This document shows positions 18,657-27,048 of a stretch of DNA of 64,000 nucleotides, in pieces. Source of the DNA: Betaproteobacteria bacterium. Lineage in GTDB: Bacteria; Pseudomonadota; Gammaproteobacteria; Burkholderiales; Usitatibacteraceae. The stretch lies in the NCBI GenBank assembly GCA_016711875.1, contig JADJSD010000001.1, positions 806,001 to 870,000 on the forward strand. The letters run 5' to 3'. Each line of letters begins with the position of its first letter. Within the stretch, counting starts at the first letter, position 1. Made by a program: the position numbers and the translations under genes. The notes below the pieces were generated by a model, which had not been told where the DNA came from, did not search any database, and saw only the letters and a list, made by a program, of their open reading frames with translations.

Positions 18657-19376
18657 ATGCCCCGTTTCGAGAACCGTCCCGCGGACGCGCTCCGCCCCCT
18701 TCGCATCACCCGCGGCTTCACGCGCCACGCGGAGGGCTCCGTGCTGGTGGAGTTCGGCCAGACGCGCGTGCTGTGCACCGCGAGTGTGGAGGAGAAGGTG
18801 CCACCCTTCCTCAAGGGCAAGGGCAGCGGGTGGGTGACCGCCGAGTACGGCATGCTGCCGCGTGCGACGCACACCCGCGGGCGCCGAGAGGCGGCCGAAG
18901 GCAAGCAGTCCGGCCGCACGCAGGAGATCCAGCGCCTCATCGGCCGCTCCCTTCGCGCGGTGACGGATCTCGCCGCCCTGGGCGAGCGCCAGGTCACGCT
19001 CGACTGCGACGTACTCCAGGCCGACGGCGGCACGCGCTGCGCGTCGATCACCGGCGCCATGGTCGCGCTCGCCGACGCCGTGCGCTTCCTCAAGGAGAAG
19101 GGCCTCGTCGCCGGCGAGCCGCTCAAGGACTTCGTGGCCGCCGTCTCCGTGGGGCTGGTCGAAGGCGAAGCGCGCCTCGACCTGGACTACGAGGAGGACT
19201 CGGGCGGCGACACCGACATGAACATCGTGATGACCGGCTCGGGCGGCTTCGTGGAGATCCAGGGCACGGCCGAGGGCGAACCGTTCACCCGCGCGCAGAT
19301 GGACTCGCTCGTCGCCCTCGCGGCCAAGGGCATCGGCGAGCTGGTCGCGGCGCAGCGCCGCGCGCTGGCGGGATGA
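18657..19376 (+). CDS. rph: Ribonuclease PH
   Basis: The 239-residue phosphorolytic 3'-5' exoribonuclease trims tRNA 3' ends. It has the family blocks GSVLVEFGQTRVLCTASVEE, GWVTAEYGMLPRAT, GRTQEIQRLIGRSLRA and LDCDVLQADGGTRCASI. Length and motifs match E. coli RNase PH (238). The ATG at 18657 follows GGAAAGACCGCC. The stop overlaps the rdgB start by 4 bp (ATGA). Confidence 0.96.
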   Translation: MPRFENRPADALRPLRITRGFTRHAEGSVLVEFGQTRVLCTASVEEKVPPFLKGKGSGWVTAEYGMLPRATHTRGRREAAEGKQSGRTQEIQRLIGRSLRAVTDLAALGERQVTLDCDVLQADGGTRCASITGAMVALADAVRFLKEKGLVAGEPLKDFVAAVSVGLVEGEARLDLDYEEDSGGDTDMNIVMTGSGGFVEIQGTAEGEPFTRAQMDSLVALAAKGIGELVAAQRRALAG

Positions 19377-19975
19377 AGCGCCTCGTCATCGCCTCGAACA
19401 ACGCGGGCAAGCTGCGCGAGCTTTCCGCGATCCTCGCCCCGCTGGGGCTGGAGACGGTCGCGCAGGGCGAGCTGGGCGTGCCCGAGGCCGAGGAGCCGCA
19501 CCCCACCTTCGTGGAGAACGCGCTCGCCAAGGCGCGAAACGGCGCGCGCCACACCGGCCTTCCCGCCCTCGCGGACGATTCGGGCCTTTGCGTGGACGCT
19601 CTCGGTGGCGCACCGGGCGTTCACTCCGCCTACTTCGCCGGCCACGAGGGCGACCGCGCCACGCGCGATGCGGCCAACAACGCGCTCCTTGTCGAGAAGC
19701 TCGCGGGCGTGGCGGACCGCTCGGCCCACTACACCTGCGTGGTGGTGATGGTCCGGTCGGCCGACGACCCGGAGCCCGTCATCTGCGAAGGCCGTTGGCA
19801 GGGCGAGATCGTCCTTTCGCCGAAGGGCGACGGCGGTTTCGGCTACGACCCGTACTTCCTCCTGCCCTCCCACGGGCTCACCGCAGCGGAGCTGCCGGCT
19901 CAGGTGAAGAACCGCCTCTCCCACCGCGCGATCGCCGTGGCGCGGCTCGCGGCGCGGCTTCGCGGCGAGGACTAG
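19373..19975 (+). CDS. rdgB: XTP/dITP diphosphatase (RdgB/HAM1)
   Basis: The 200-residue pyrophosphatase removes non-canonical purine nucleotides (XTP, dITP) from the pool. The signature SNNAGKLREL opens the protein, and ADDSGLCVDALGGAPGVHSAYFA and GDGGFGYDPYF form the nucleotide-binding site. It overlaps rph by 4 bp and is followed after 1 bp by hemW, the standard rph-rdgB-hemW arrangement. Confidence 0.96.
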   Translation: MKRLVIASNNAGKLRELSAILAPLGLETVAQGELGVPEAEEPHPTFVENALAKARNGARHTGLPALADDSGLCVDALGGAPGVHSAYFAGHEGDRATRDAANNALLVEKLAGVADRSAHYTCVVVMVRSADDPEPVICEGRWQGEIVLSPKGDGGFGYDPYFLLPSHGLTAAELPAQVKNRLSHRAIAVARLAARLRGED

Positions 19976-19976
19976 G

Positions 19977-21191
19977 TTGGCGCAGCCCGTCGCCTTCCAC
20001 CCGGGGCCCGGCAAGGGCGAGGTGAAGCTCGCGACGCTTCCGCCCCTCACGCTCTACATCCACATACCGTGGTGCCTGAAGAAGTGCCCCTACTGCGACT
20101 TCAACTCGCACGAGGCGCGCGGCGAGGTTCCCGAGAAGGCCTACGTCGAAGCGGTGATCGCGGACCTCGAGGCGGCGATCCCGGGCGTCTGGGGCCGGCG
20201 CGTGCACGCGATCTTCGTCGGCGGCGGCACGCCGAGCCTCTTCTCGCCGGATGCGATCGACCGGCTCCTCACGGCGGCGCGCACCCTCCTGCCCGTCGAG
20301 GTCGACGCCGAGATCACGCTCGAGGCCAACCCCGGCACATTCGAGCAGGCGAAGTTCCGCGCCTTCCGCGAGGCGGGCGTGAACCGCCTGTCGGTGGGCA
20401 TCCAGAGCTTCGACGACGCGCGCCTGAAGGCGATCGGCCGCGTGCACGGCGGCGACGAGGCCCGGCGCGCGGCGCGCATCGCGGTGGAGACCTTCGGCCG
20501 CGTGAACCTCGACCTCATGTACGCGCTGCCGGGGCAGGACGCCGCCGGCGCGCTCGCCGATGTCGCCGAAGCCCTCTCGTACGGGTCGGAGCACCTGTCC
20601 GCGTACCACCTCACGATCGAGCCCAACACGCTCTTCCACCGCCATCCGCCCGCGCTGCCCGACGACGACGCGTCCTCGGACATCGAGGAGGCGGTCGAGG
20701 CGGAGCTCGCGCGCGCGGGCTTCGAGCACTACGAGACGAGCGCCTACGCCAGACCGGGCGCGCGCGCCCGCCACAACGTCAACTACTGGCGATTCGGCGA
20801 CTACCTGGGCGTCGGCGCCGGCGCGCACTCGAAGCTCTCGTACCCCGACCGCGTCGTGCGCGAGGTGCGCTTCAAGCAGCCGAAGGCGTACCAGGCGGGC
20901 GCGATGGCCGGGGCGGCGATCCAGGCCACCCACGACGTGCCCGCGGCCGACCTGCCGTTCGAGTTCGCGATGAACGCACTGCGGCTCGCCGACGGCTTCA
21001 CGCTCGCGCTCTTCACGGAACGAACGGGGCTTCCCGCGGCCGTGCTCGAGTCCCCGCTCGCACGCGCCGAATCGCTGGGCCTCGTGGAAAGGGATGCGTT
21101 CTCGGTGCGGCCCACGCCACGCGGGCGCCGGTTCCTGAACGATCTCCTGGGTTTGTTCGTACCGGAGGCGCAACCGCCGCAAAAGGGGTAA
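19977..21191 (+). CDS. hemW: Radical SAM heme chaperone HemW
   Basis: The 404-residue protein is related to coproporphyrinogen III dehydrogenase HemN. The radical SAM cluster motif is C33-x3-C37-x2-C40 in IPWCLKKCPYCDF, followed by VGGGTPSLF and LSVGIQSFDD. HemW binds heme and an Fe-S cluster and delivers heme to respiratory enzymes; it lacks the extra N-terminal features of true HemN. The start is a TTG one base after the rdgB stop. The abundance of cytochrome genes in this genome gives it plausible clients. Confidence 0.92.
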   Translation: MAQPVAFHPGPGKGEVKLATLPPLTLYIHIPWCLKKCPYCDFNSHEARGEVPEKAYVEAVIADLEAAIPGVWGRRVHAIFVGGGTPSLFSPDAIDRLLTAARTLLPVEVDAEITLEANPGTFEQAKFRAFREAGVNRLSVGIQSFDDARLKAIGRVHGGDEARRAARIAVETFGRVNLDLMYALPGQDAAGALADVAEALSYGSEHLSAYHLTIEPNTLFHRHPPALPDDDASSDIEEAVEAELARAGFEHYETSAYARPGARARHNVNYWRFGDYLGVGAGAHSKLSYPDRVVREVRFKQPKAYQAGAMAGAAIQATHDVPAADLPFEFAMNALRLADGFTLALFTERTGLPAAVLESPLARAESLGLVERDAFSVRPTPRGRRFLNDLLGLFVPEAQPPQKG

Positions 21192-21275
21192 ATTCGGGGG
21201 GACTGTCCGCCTCCGCCCGAACACCCCCCGCCCCGAAAAAATCCCGCACTCCCGCACTTCAAGAGGAGACGCATC

Positions 21276-23324
21276 GTGCCGAAGGTCACCACCCAGTTCA
21301 TCCACACCCTGGCCCTCGTGGGCCACGGCTCGAGCGGCAAGACCACGCTCGCCGAGGCGCTGCTCGCCAAGGCCGGCGCGATCGCCGCCGCCGGGTCCGT
21401 CGAGAAGGGAACGACGGTCTGCGACTTCGACCCGATGGAAAAGGAGTACGGCCACTCCCTGCAGTCCGCGCTCGTGAACTTCGATTACGAGGGGATGCGC
21501 ATCCACCTCATCGACACGCCCGGCATGCCGGACTTCGCCGGCCAGTCCATCGCGGCGCTCGCGGCGGTCGAGACCGCCATCGTCGTCATCAACGCGCAGA
21601 ACGGCATCGAGCTCAACACCACGCGCATGATGAAGTGGGCCAAGACGCGCGGCCTGTGCCGCATGATCGTCGTCAACAAGATCGACGCGGACAACGTGGA
21701 CCTGCCGGGCCTCCTTCGCAAGATCCAGGACCACTTCGGCAAGGAATGCCTGCCCATCAACCTGCCGGCCCACGGCCACCAGGACGTGGTGGACTGCTTC
21801 TTCACCCCGGACGGCGACAGCGACTTCGTCGGCGTGAAGGCCGCGCACTCGGCCATCATCGACCAGGTGGTGGAGGTCGACGAGGAACTGATGGCCCTCT
21901 ATCTCGAGCAAGGCGAGGACCTCCAGCCCGAGCAGCTGCACGCGCCTTTCGAGAAGGCGCTTCGCGAAGGCCACCTGGTGCCCGTGTGCTTCACGAGCGC
22001 GAAGACGGGCGCGGGCATCCCGGAATTCCTGCACATCCTCTCGCAGCTCGCGCCCAACGCGACGGAAGGCAACCCGCCGCCCTTCGTGAGGAGCGACACG
22101 ACCGAAGGCGAGGAATTCCACGCGGAGCCGGATCCGGCCAAGCACGTGCTCGCCCACGTCTTCAAGATCGTGATGGACCCGTACGTGGGCAAGGTCGCGT
22201 TCTTCCGCGTGCACCAGGGGACGATGAGCAAGGATTCCCAGCTCTACATCGGCGACGGCAAGCGCCCCATCAAGGTGGGCCACCTCTACAAGGTGATGGG
22301 CAAGGAGTACGTCGAGGTCGACAACCTCGTGCCCGGCGACCTGGGCGCCATCGCCAAGGTGGACGACATCGACTTCAACGCCGTGCTGCACGATTCCCAC
22401 GACGAGGACAACATCCGCCTTCGCTCCCTCGACTTCCCCACGCCGATGCATTCCATCGCGGTCGAGACGAAGAAGAAGGGCGACGAGCAGCGCCTCTTCG
22501 ACGTGCTCCACAAGCTGGAGGTCGAGGACCCCTGCCTGTGGATCGAGCGGCACCCCACCACGCACGAGACCGTGATCCGCGGCCTGGGCGAGCTGCACCT
22601 GCGCGTCAAGTTCGAGAAGATGGCCAACCAGTACAAGCTGGAGGTCGACAAGAAGCCGCCGAAGATCCCGTACCGGGAGACCATCACGAAGAAGGCCGAG
22701 GGGCACTGCCGCCACAAGAAGCAGACGGGCGGCGCCGGCCAGTTCGGCGAGGTGTATCTCAAGATCGAGCCGCTCGCGCGCGGCAGCGGCTTCGAGTTCG
22801 TGGACCAGGTGAAGGGCGGCGTGATCCCGACCGTGTTCATCCCCGCGGTCGAGAAGGGCGTGCGCATGGCACTCGACCACGGCGTCATCGCGGGCTCGCC
22901 CGTCGAGGACATCCGCGTGATCGTCTACGACGGCAAGAGCCACGCCGTGGACTCGAAGGAAATCGCCTTCGTCACGGCCGGCAAGAAAGCCGTGATCGAC
23001 GCCATCCTCAAGGCCGGCCCCATCATCCTCGAGCCCATCGTGAACGTCACGATCACGGTGCCCGACAAGTACGTGGGCGACGTGACGAGCGATATCTCGA
23101 GCCGCCGCGGCCAGATCACCGGCACGGAATCCTCGGGCGGCGACCTCATGTCGATCGACGGGCAGGTGCCCCTGTCGGAAGTCTCCGAGTACCAGTCGAA
23201 GCTGCGCTCGATGACGGGCGGGCAGGGCTCGTACACCGTGGAGTACAGCCACTACGCCATGGTGCCCGGGCAGACTCAGGCAGCGCTCACTTCGGCGTTC
23301 AAGCTCGAACGCGAGGAAGACTGA
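21276..23324 (+). CDS. Elongation factor G-like GTPase (EF-G paralogue)
   Basis: The 682-residue translational GTPase has EF-G domains I-V. G1 is GHGSSGKTTL (where standard EF-G has GHIDAGKTTT), G3 is IDTPGMPDF and G4 is VVNKID. The switch I region (CDFDPMEKEYGHS) differs from the RGITI motif of canonical EF-G. Domain IV contains HKKQTGGAGQFGEV and the C-terminal domain GGDLMSIDGQVPLSE. This places it with the EF-G-like or EF-G2 paralogues rather than the str-operon fusA, and no ribosomal protein genes adjoin it. Its role (alternative elongation or recycling) is not established. The GTG start has AGAGGAG upstream. Confidence 0.88.
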   Translation: MPKVTTQFIHTLALVGHGSSGKTTLAEALLAKAGAIAAAGSVEKGTTVCDFDPMEKEYGHSLQSALVNFDYEGMRIHLIDTPGMPDFAGQSIAALAAVETAIVVINAQNGIELNTTRMMKWAKTRGLCRMIVVNKIDADNVDLPGLLRKIQDHFGKECLPINLPAHGHQDVVDCFFTPDGDSDFVGVKAAHSAIIDQVVEVDEELMALYLEQGEDLQPEQLHAPFEKALREGHLVPVCFTSAKTGAGIPEFLHILSQLAPNATEGNPPPFVRSDTTEGEEFHAEPDPAKHVLAHVFKIVMDPYVGKVAFFRVHQGTMSKDSQLYIGDGKRPIKVGHLYKVMGKEYVEVDNLVPGDLGAIAKVDDIDFNAVLHDSHDEDNIRLRSLDFPTPMHSIAVETKKKGDEQRLFDVLHKLEVEDPCLWIERHPTTHETVIRGLGELHLRVKFEKMANQYKLEVDKKPPKIPYRETITKKAEGHCRHKKQTGGAGQFGEVYLKIEPLARGSGFEFVDQVKGGVIPTVFIPAVEKGVRMALDHGVIAGSPVEDIRVIVYDGKSHAVDSKEIAFVTAGKKAVIDAILKAGPIILEPIVNVTITVPDKYVGDVTSDISSRRGQITGTESSGGDLMSIDGQVPLSEVSEYQSKLRSMTGGQGSYTVEYSHYAMVPGQTQAALTSAFKLEREED

Positions 23325-23330
23325 ATTTCG

Positions 23331-23365
23331 CTTCAGGATCGCGGCCTTGCGCCGCGATCTTGAAG
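23331..23365 (+). terminator. Long stem-loop after the EF-G-like gene
   Basis: CTTCAGGATCGCGGC pairs with GCCGCGATCTTGAAG through 15 bp with one G-T pair, around a 5-nt loop, 6 bp after the stop codon. No T-run follows, so it may be a terminator that needs help or an RNA-stabilising hairpin. Confidence 0.5.
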
Positions 23366-23428
23366 AAGCGGTTTCATTTCGCGTCACCGTCGCGTCACGG
23401 CAGATCGCAAATTCTTCGCGATTTACCG

Positions 23429-23434
23429 TTGACA
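23429..23434 (+). promoter_or_regulatory. Possible -35 box (TTGACA)
   Basis: A perfect TTGACA precedes the 23523 gene by about 90 bp. Seventeen bases downstream stands CAATTT, a poor -10, so the assignment is tentative. Confidence 0.3.
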
Positions 23435-23522
23435 GCCGCTACCTCCCTTGGCAATTTCGATCCCCCGGCCGCGTCCGAGCGCCAGTGCCCGGACGGCATG
23501 CCGCCACAAGAGGGAGCCCGCC

Positions 23523-24080
23523 ATGATCGAGATCCGCGACCAGCAACTGCGCCTGCTCGTCCTGGCGCACCTCGTACGCGAACTGCAGAAGAGCGTCGAC
23601 GAGAGCCGCCCCGCGCCGGCGGGCATGACGGAGCAGCAGTACGCCGAGCTGCGATCGCTCTCCACCGACGATCTCGTGCGCCTCTCCGAGCTCCAGGAAC
23701 CGCGCGTCGCCGTGCAGATCGATGCAGGCTCCTTCGAGCACGGACTGCGGCAGGTGGACTACGTGAGCAAGCGCTCGCGGCAGATCGAGCATTTCGTCCG
23801 GCATGGCGCCACGTCGTCGATGCTGACGAAACTGTTCAAGATCTCGTCGACCGACGTGATCCTGAAGCGCCGCCTCTTCGCCGGCACGCACGAGAAATTG
23901 CGCCGCCCGGCCATGCCCGCGCCCGCCGTGCGCGAGGCGATCCAGTCCCGGTGGTTCGAGATCCGCAAGGGCAAGGAACGCGAACCCTTCCGCCCGGAGG
24001 ACTACGAAGCGCTGCACCGGGAGTGGCCCCAACTCACCTACGCGACCCTCTGGGCGGTGGTGCACGAGTTCGACCGGTAA
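23523..24080 (+). CDS. Hypothetical protein, possibly DUF2857-like with a helix-turn-helix
   Basis: The 185-residue protein starts MIEIRDQQLRLLVL. The ATG at 23523 is preceded by GAGGGAG seven bases away, so an in-frame extension to 23448 is discarded. It is mostly helical and charged. The middle region (SLSTDDLVRLSELQEP, then GATSSMLTKLFKISSTDVILKRR) looks like a helix-turn-helix with a preceding alpha-helical domain, and the C-terminus ends in TLWAVVHEFDR. The layout recalls DUF2857 proteins of integrative conjugative elements and distantly FlhC, but this is memory of patterns, not a search. No mobile-element genes adjoin it. A cNMP-binding protein gene follows after 74 bp. A regulatory role is inference. 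Confidence 0.7.
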   Translation: MIEIRDQQLRLLVLAHLVRELQKSVDESRPAPAGMTEQQYAELRSLSTDDLVRLSELQEPRVAVQIDAGSFEHGLRQVDYVSKRSRQIEHFVRHGATSSMLTKLFKISSTDVILKRRLFAGTHEKLRRPAMPAPAVREAIQSRWFEIRKGKEREPFRPEDYEALHREWPQLTYATLWAVVHEFDR

Positions 24081-24154
24081 ACGCCCGGCGGGAAGGGACC
24101 GTCACCGAACTGTCACGCGGGTGTCGTAGAACGGGGGTTTCCCAAGGAAGCCCC

Positions 24155-24505
24155 ATGCTCGACATCTTCCACAACGAACCCGAGATCCGCACCTTCGCCC
24201 CCGGCGAGTTCCTCTTCCGGCAGGGGGAGGATCCCGTCCACCACATGTTCGCCATCCTCGACGGCGAGGTGCAGATCGACCGCGACGGTCGCGTCCTGGC
24301 CGACTTGAAGCCGACCGACCTGGTGGGCGAAATGGCCCTCATCGACGCCCAGCCCCGGTCGGCGAGCGCCAAGGCCCTGACGGCCGTGAGGGCGGCGGTT
24401 GTGACGGAAAAACGGTTTCTCTTCCTGGTGCAGCAGCACCCGAGCTTTTCGCTCGCGATGCTGCGCATGCTCACCCAGCGACTGCGGGCGAACCTCGAGA
24501 GCTAG
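24155..24505 (+). CDS. Stand-alone cyclic nucleotide-binding domain protein
   Basis: The 116-residue protein consists of one cNMP-binding beta-roll (CRP/FNR-like): FAPGEFLFRQGEDPVHHMFAIL, then LVGEMALIDAQPRSASAKA, the phosphate-binding cassette. There is no helix-turn-helix, so it cannot bind DNA as CRP does; it may act as a sensor subunit or a partner of another protein. The ATG at 24155 follows AAGGAAG. Its TAG stop shares a CTAG palindrome with the convergent Rieske gene, so the two coding regions overlap by 4 bp. Confidence 0.85.
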   Translation: MLDIFHNEPEIRTFAPGEFLFRQGEDPVHHMFAILDGEVQIDRDGRVLADLKPTDLVGEMALIDAQPRSASAKALTAVRAAVVTEKRFLFLVQQHPSFSLAMLRMLTQRLRANLES

Positions 24506-25617
24506 ACGTGCTGCAGCAGTTCGCGCCGCACGAACTCGTGGAAATGGACCATCCCGTCCTCGTAGGGTGACTGGTAGGGGCCGTGCTCCTCGCGGCCTTC
24601 CTTCCACAGGATGCGCCGGCCTTCCGTCATGCGCCGGCAGATGTCCTCGTCCTCGACCGCGGTCTCCTGGTAGGCCTTCTGCTCGGCCTCGATGAAGTCG
24701 CGCTCGAAGTGGTGGATCTCCTCGGGATAGTAGAACTCCACCACGTTGCGGCACTTCTCCGGCCCGTTGGGCTGGAGCGTGCTGATCACGAGGACGTGCG
24801 GGTACCACTCGACCATGATGTTCGGGTAGTACGTGAGCCAGATGGCGCCGTGCGGCGGCGGCGCGCCGTTGCGGAACTTGAGCACCTGCTCGTGCCACGC
24901 GGCGTACACGGCGCTGCCGGGCTTCGCGAGCCGGTTGTTGATGCCGACCGTCTGCACGCTCCACCAATCGCCGTATTCCCACTTGAGGTCGTCGCAGGTG
25001 ACGAAGTGGCCCAGGCCGGGGTGGTAGGGGGCGACGTGGTAGTCCTCCAGGTACACCTCGATGAAGGTCTTCCAGTTGAAGTCGTACTCGACGACATCCA
25101 CGCGGTCGAGGATGTGGTCGGAAAAGTCGAGGTCCTTGGCCGCGACCATGCCCGCGAGGTCCTTCGCGATGTCGCGCGGGCCGTCGAAGAGCATGCCGTG
25201 CCATTGCTGCAGGTTCTTCTTCGGCAGGTCGAGGCAGGGGTGGTCCGGAAAGTGCGGGGCGCCGATGTGCTTGCCCTCGCTGTCGTACGCCCAGCGATGG
25301 ATGGGGCAGGTGATGGACCCGCCCGGCAGCTTCCCGGCGCCTTCGAGCATGACGGCCTGCCGGTGGCGGCAGACGTTCGAGACCATGTCGTGGCGACCGT
25401 CGTTGTTGACGAGCATCCAGCCGGGCCCGCTCTCGCGCCAATCCAGGACGCGATAGCTGCCGGGTTCGGGCGCCATGAGGGCGTGCCCGACGTAACCCGG
25501 ACCGCGGTCGAAAAGCACCTTGCGTTCGATTTCCGCCACTTTCGGGTCGAAATACCACGAAAGCGGCAGATGGGTGGGCGTGCGCGTGAGCGCAAGCTGG
25601 CTCGCGAGATCCGACAT
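24502..25617 (-). CDS. Rieske non-heme iron oxygenase, alpha-subunit type
   Basis: The 371-residue protein has an N-terminal Rieske [2Fe-2S] domain with C83-x-H85 and C104-x2-H107, and a C-terminal catalytic domain with the mononuclear iron ligands H194 and H199 in EDYHVAPYHPG. Such enzymes hydroxylate or demethylate aromatic rings or quaternary amines with electrons from a separate reductase. No reductase or beta subunit is encoded nearby, so the substrate is unassigned. The ATG at 25617 has GGAGG about nine bases upstream; an in-frame extension to 25653 lacks this support. A gene of this kind divergent from xseB-ispA-dxs is a recurrent betaproteobacterial arrangement (from memory). Confidence 0.9.
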   Translation of the reverse strand: MSDLASQLALTRTPTHLPLSWYFDPKVAEIERKVLFDRGPGYVGHALMAPEPGSYRVLDWRESGPGWMLVNNDGRHDMVSNVCRHRQAVMLEGAGKLPGGSITCPIHRWAYDSEGKHIGAPHFPDHPCLDLPKKNLQQWHGMLFDGPRDIAKDLAGMVAAKDLDFSDHILDRVDVVEYDFNWKTFIEVYLEDYHVAPYHPGLGHFVTCDDLKWEYGDWWSVQTVGINNRLAKPGSAVYAAWHEQVLKFRNGAPPPHGAIWLTYYPNIMVEWYPHVLVISTLQPNGPEKCRNVVEFYYPEEIHHFERDFIEAEQKAYQETAVEDEDICRRMTEGRRILWKEGREEHGPYQSPYEDGMVHFHEFVRRELLQHV

Positions 25618-25765
25618 TATCCCTACCTCCAGGAAATCCGAAGATAAAAACAACAGCGGGCTAATCGAGTCAGCTAGCTTTTAACTCTGCGGCTCCGTCC
25701 CGGGAACAACCGAGAATACGACCCCGGAGTCTGCCCCAAGTTCCCCCCCGAGGCAAGGGCTAAGG

Positions 25766-25790
25766 GGTTGATACTTGAGGGGAATCAACC
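25766..25790. promoter_or_regulatory. Operator-like inverted repeat upstream of xseB
   Basis: GGTTGAT and ATCAACC form perfect 7-bp arms around an 11-bp spacer, in the 252-bp divergent gap between the Rieske gene and xseB. The spacing (18 bp centre to centre) is compatible with a dimeric repressor or activator. The regulator is unknown. Confidence 0.4.
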
Positions 25791-25796
25791 GCAAAG

Positions 25797-25827
25797 CCCC
25801 CCGGGCTGGCCCCGGGTGCCCGGGGGG
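25797..25827. repeat. GC-only inverted repeat (10-bp arms)
   Basis: CCCCCCGGGC and GCCCGGGGGG are perfect 10-bp arms around an 11-nt loop, 43 bp before the xseB start. It could form a very stable hairpin in the 5' leader. No T-run follows. It may be a REP-type unit or a leader attenuator. Confidence 0.5.
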
Positions 25828-25869
25828 CGGAAAATGACGCCATCCCCCATTTGCGTTAAGGTGCCGCCC

Positions 25870-26106
25870 ATGCCGAAACCTGCACCCGCCGGCGGGGAAA
25901 TCCCGTTCGAAAAGGCCCTCGAGGAGCTCGAGACCCTCATCGCGAAGATGGAGGACGGCAAGCTCCCGCTCGAGGAATCGCTCGCCGCCTACCAGCGCGG
26001 CGCGGAGCTGCTCAAGTTCTGCGAGGGCAAGCTCACCGCGGCCCAGGCGCGCGTCGCCGTCCTCGAAGGCGAGCTGCTCAAGGACCTACCCGAAGCCGAC
26101 TCGTGA
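25870..26106 (+). CDS. xseB: Exodeoxyribonuclease VII small subunit
   Basis: The 78-residue subunit of exonuclease VII, which with XseA degrades single-stranded DNA to oligonucleotides. The protein contains FEKALEELETLIAKMEDGKLPLEES and AYQRGAELLKFCEGKLTAAQ in the order of the family. The open frame continues 34 codons upstream, but the ATG at 25870 has AAGG nine bases ahead and gives the usual size of about 80. Its stop overlaps the ispA start by 4 bp (GTGA). xseA is not in the window. Confidence 0.93.
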   Translation: MPKPAPAGGEIPFEKALEELETLIAKMEDGKLPLEESLAAYQRGAELLKFCEGKLTAAQARVAVLEGELLKDLPEADS

Positions 26107-26999
26107 GCACCCCCGATTTCGCGACATGGTCGCGCGAGGTGGCCGGCCGGATGGAGGCCGTCATCGCGGACCTCCTGCCGCCGCTGCGCGCTGCCCCCGC
26201 CCGCCTGCACGACGCCATGCGCTACGCGAGCCTGGGCGGCGGCAAGCGCGTGCGCCCGATGCTCGCCTTCGCCGCCGGCCTCGTCACGAACGCCGACCCG
26301 AAGCGGCTCGAAGTGGTGGCCACCGCGCTCGAGCTCATCCACGCCTATTCGCTCGTGCACGACGACCTGCCCTGCATGGACGACGACACGCTCCGGCGCG
26401 GAAAGCCCACGCTGCACGTGGAATTCGACGAGGCCACGGCCCTGCTCGCGGGGGACGCGCTGCAGAGCCACGCCTTCGGGCTCCTCGCCGAGCACCGCCT
26501 CGCCGACGACCCGGCCGTGCAGCTCGAGATGATCCGGCACTTCGCCCAGGCCTGCGGCTCGCGCGGCATGGCGGGCGGGCAGGCCATCGACCTCGAGTCC
26601 GTGGGCAGGGCGCTCTCGCTCCCGGAGCTCGAGAACATGCACATCCACAAGACGGGCGCGCTCATCCGCGCTGCCGTACTGCTGGGCGCGCGATGCGGGG
26701 AGCCCCTCGCGCAGGAAGAGCTCGACCGGCTGGACCGCTACGCCAAGTGCGTGGGACTCGCCTTCCAGGTGGTCGACGACATCCTCGACGAGGAAAGCGA
26801 TTCGACCACGCTGGGCAAGACGGCCGGCAAGGACAAGGAAGCGGGCAAGCCCACTTACCCGAGTCTCATGGGGATCCCGGGCGCGAAGCGCTTCGCCGGG
26901 GAACTGCTCGCCGACGCCCAGGCCGCGATCGCCCCTTTCGGCCCCCGCGCAGGGCGCCTGGCGGAGCTCGCCGACTTCATCGTGAAGCGCAATCGCTAG
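26103..26999 (+). CDS. ispA: Farnesyl diphosphate synthase IspA
   Basis: The 298-residue polyprenyl synthase condenses IPP with DMAPP and GPP to farnesyl diphosphate. The first aspartate-rich motif is DDLPCMDDD at residues 87-95 and the second is DDILDEE near 222; GGGKRVRP near residue 45 binds IPP. The GTG start overlaps the xseB stop. dxs follows 49 bp downstream, placing the first and a later step of isoprenoid synthesis in one operon that would also feed ubiquinone synthesis by UbiA. Confidence 0.95.
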   Translation: MSTPDFATWSREVAGRMEAVIADLLPPLRAAPARLHDAMRYASLGGGKRVRPMLAFAAGLVTNADPKRLEVVATALELIHAYSLVHDDLPCMDDDTLRRGKPTLHVEFDEATALLAGDALQSHAFGLLAEHRLADDPAVQLEMIRHFAQACGSRGMAGGQAIDLESVGRALSLPELENMHIHKTGALIRAAVLLGARCGEPLAQEELDRLDRYAKCVGLAFQVVDDILDEESDSTTLGKTAGKDKEAGKPTYPSLMGIPGAKRFAGELLADAQAAIAPFGPRAGRLAELADFIVKRNR

Positions 27000-27048
27000 A
27001 GATACGGTACATTTTCCGGGCGAGCCCCTCGCCGGACCCGCCCCCGCC

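Noticed and set aside
21197..21230. Partial GGGGACTGTCC match before the EF-G-like gene as another repeat unit
   Set aside because: No second arm or palindrome is present, so it may be chance.
19878..23387. A 1169-codon minus-strand open frame antisense to hemW and the EF-G-like gene
   Set aside because: The translation is a histidine/arginine/aspartate-rich shadow with no motif, opposite two clear genes; long antisense frames are expected at this GC content.
20069..24505. A 1478-codon plus-strand frame running through hemW, the EF-G-like gene and the following genes
   Set aside because: Only its last part coincides with the real cNMP-binding gene; the rest is an out-of-frame shadow.
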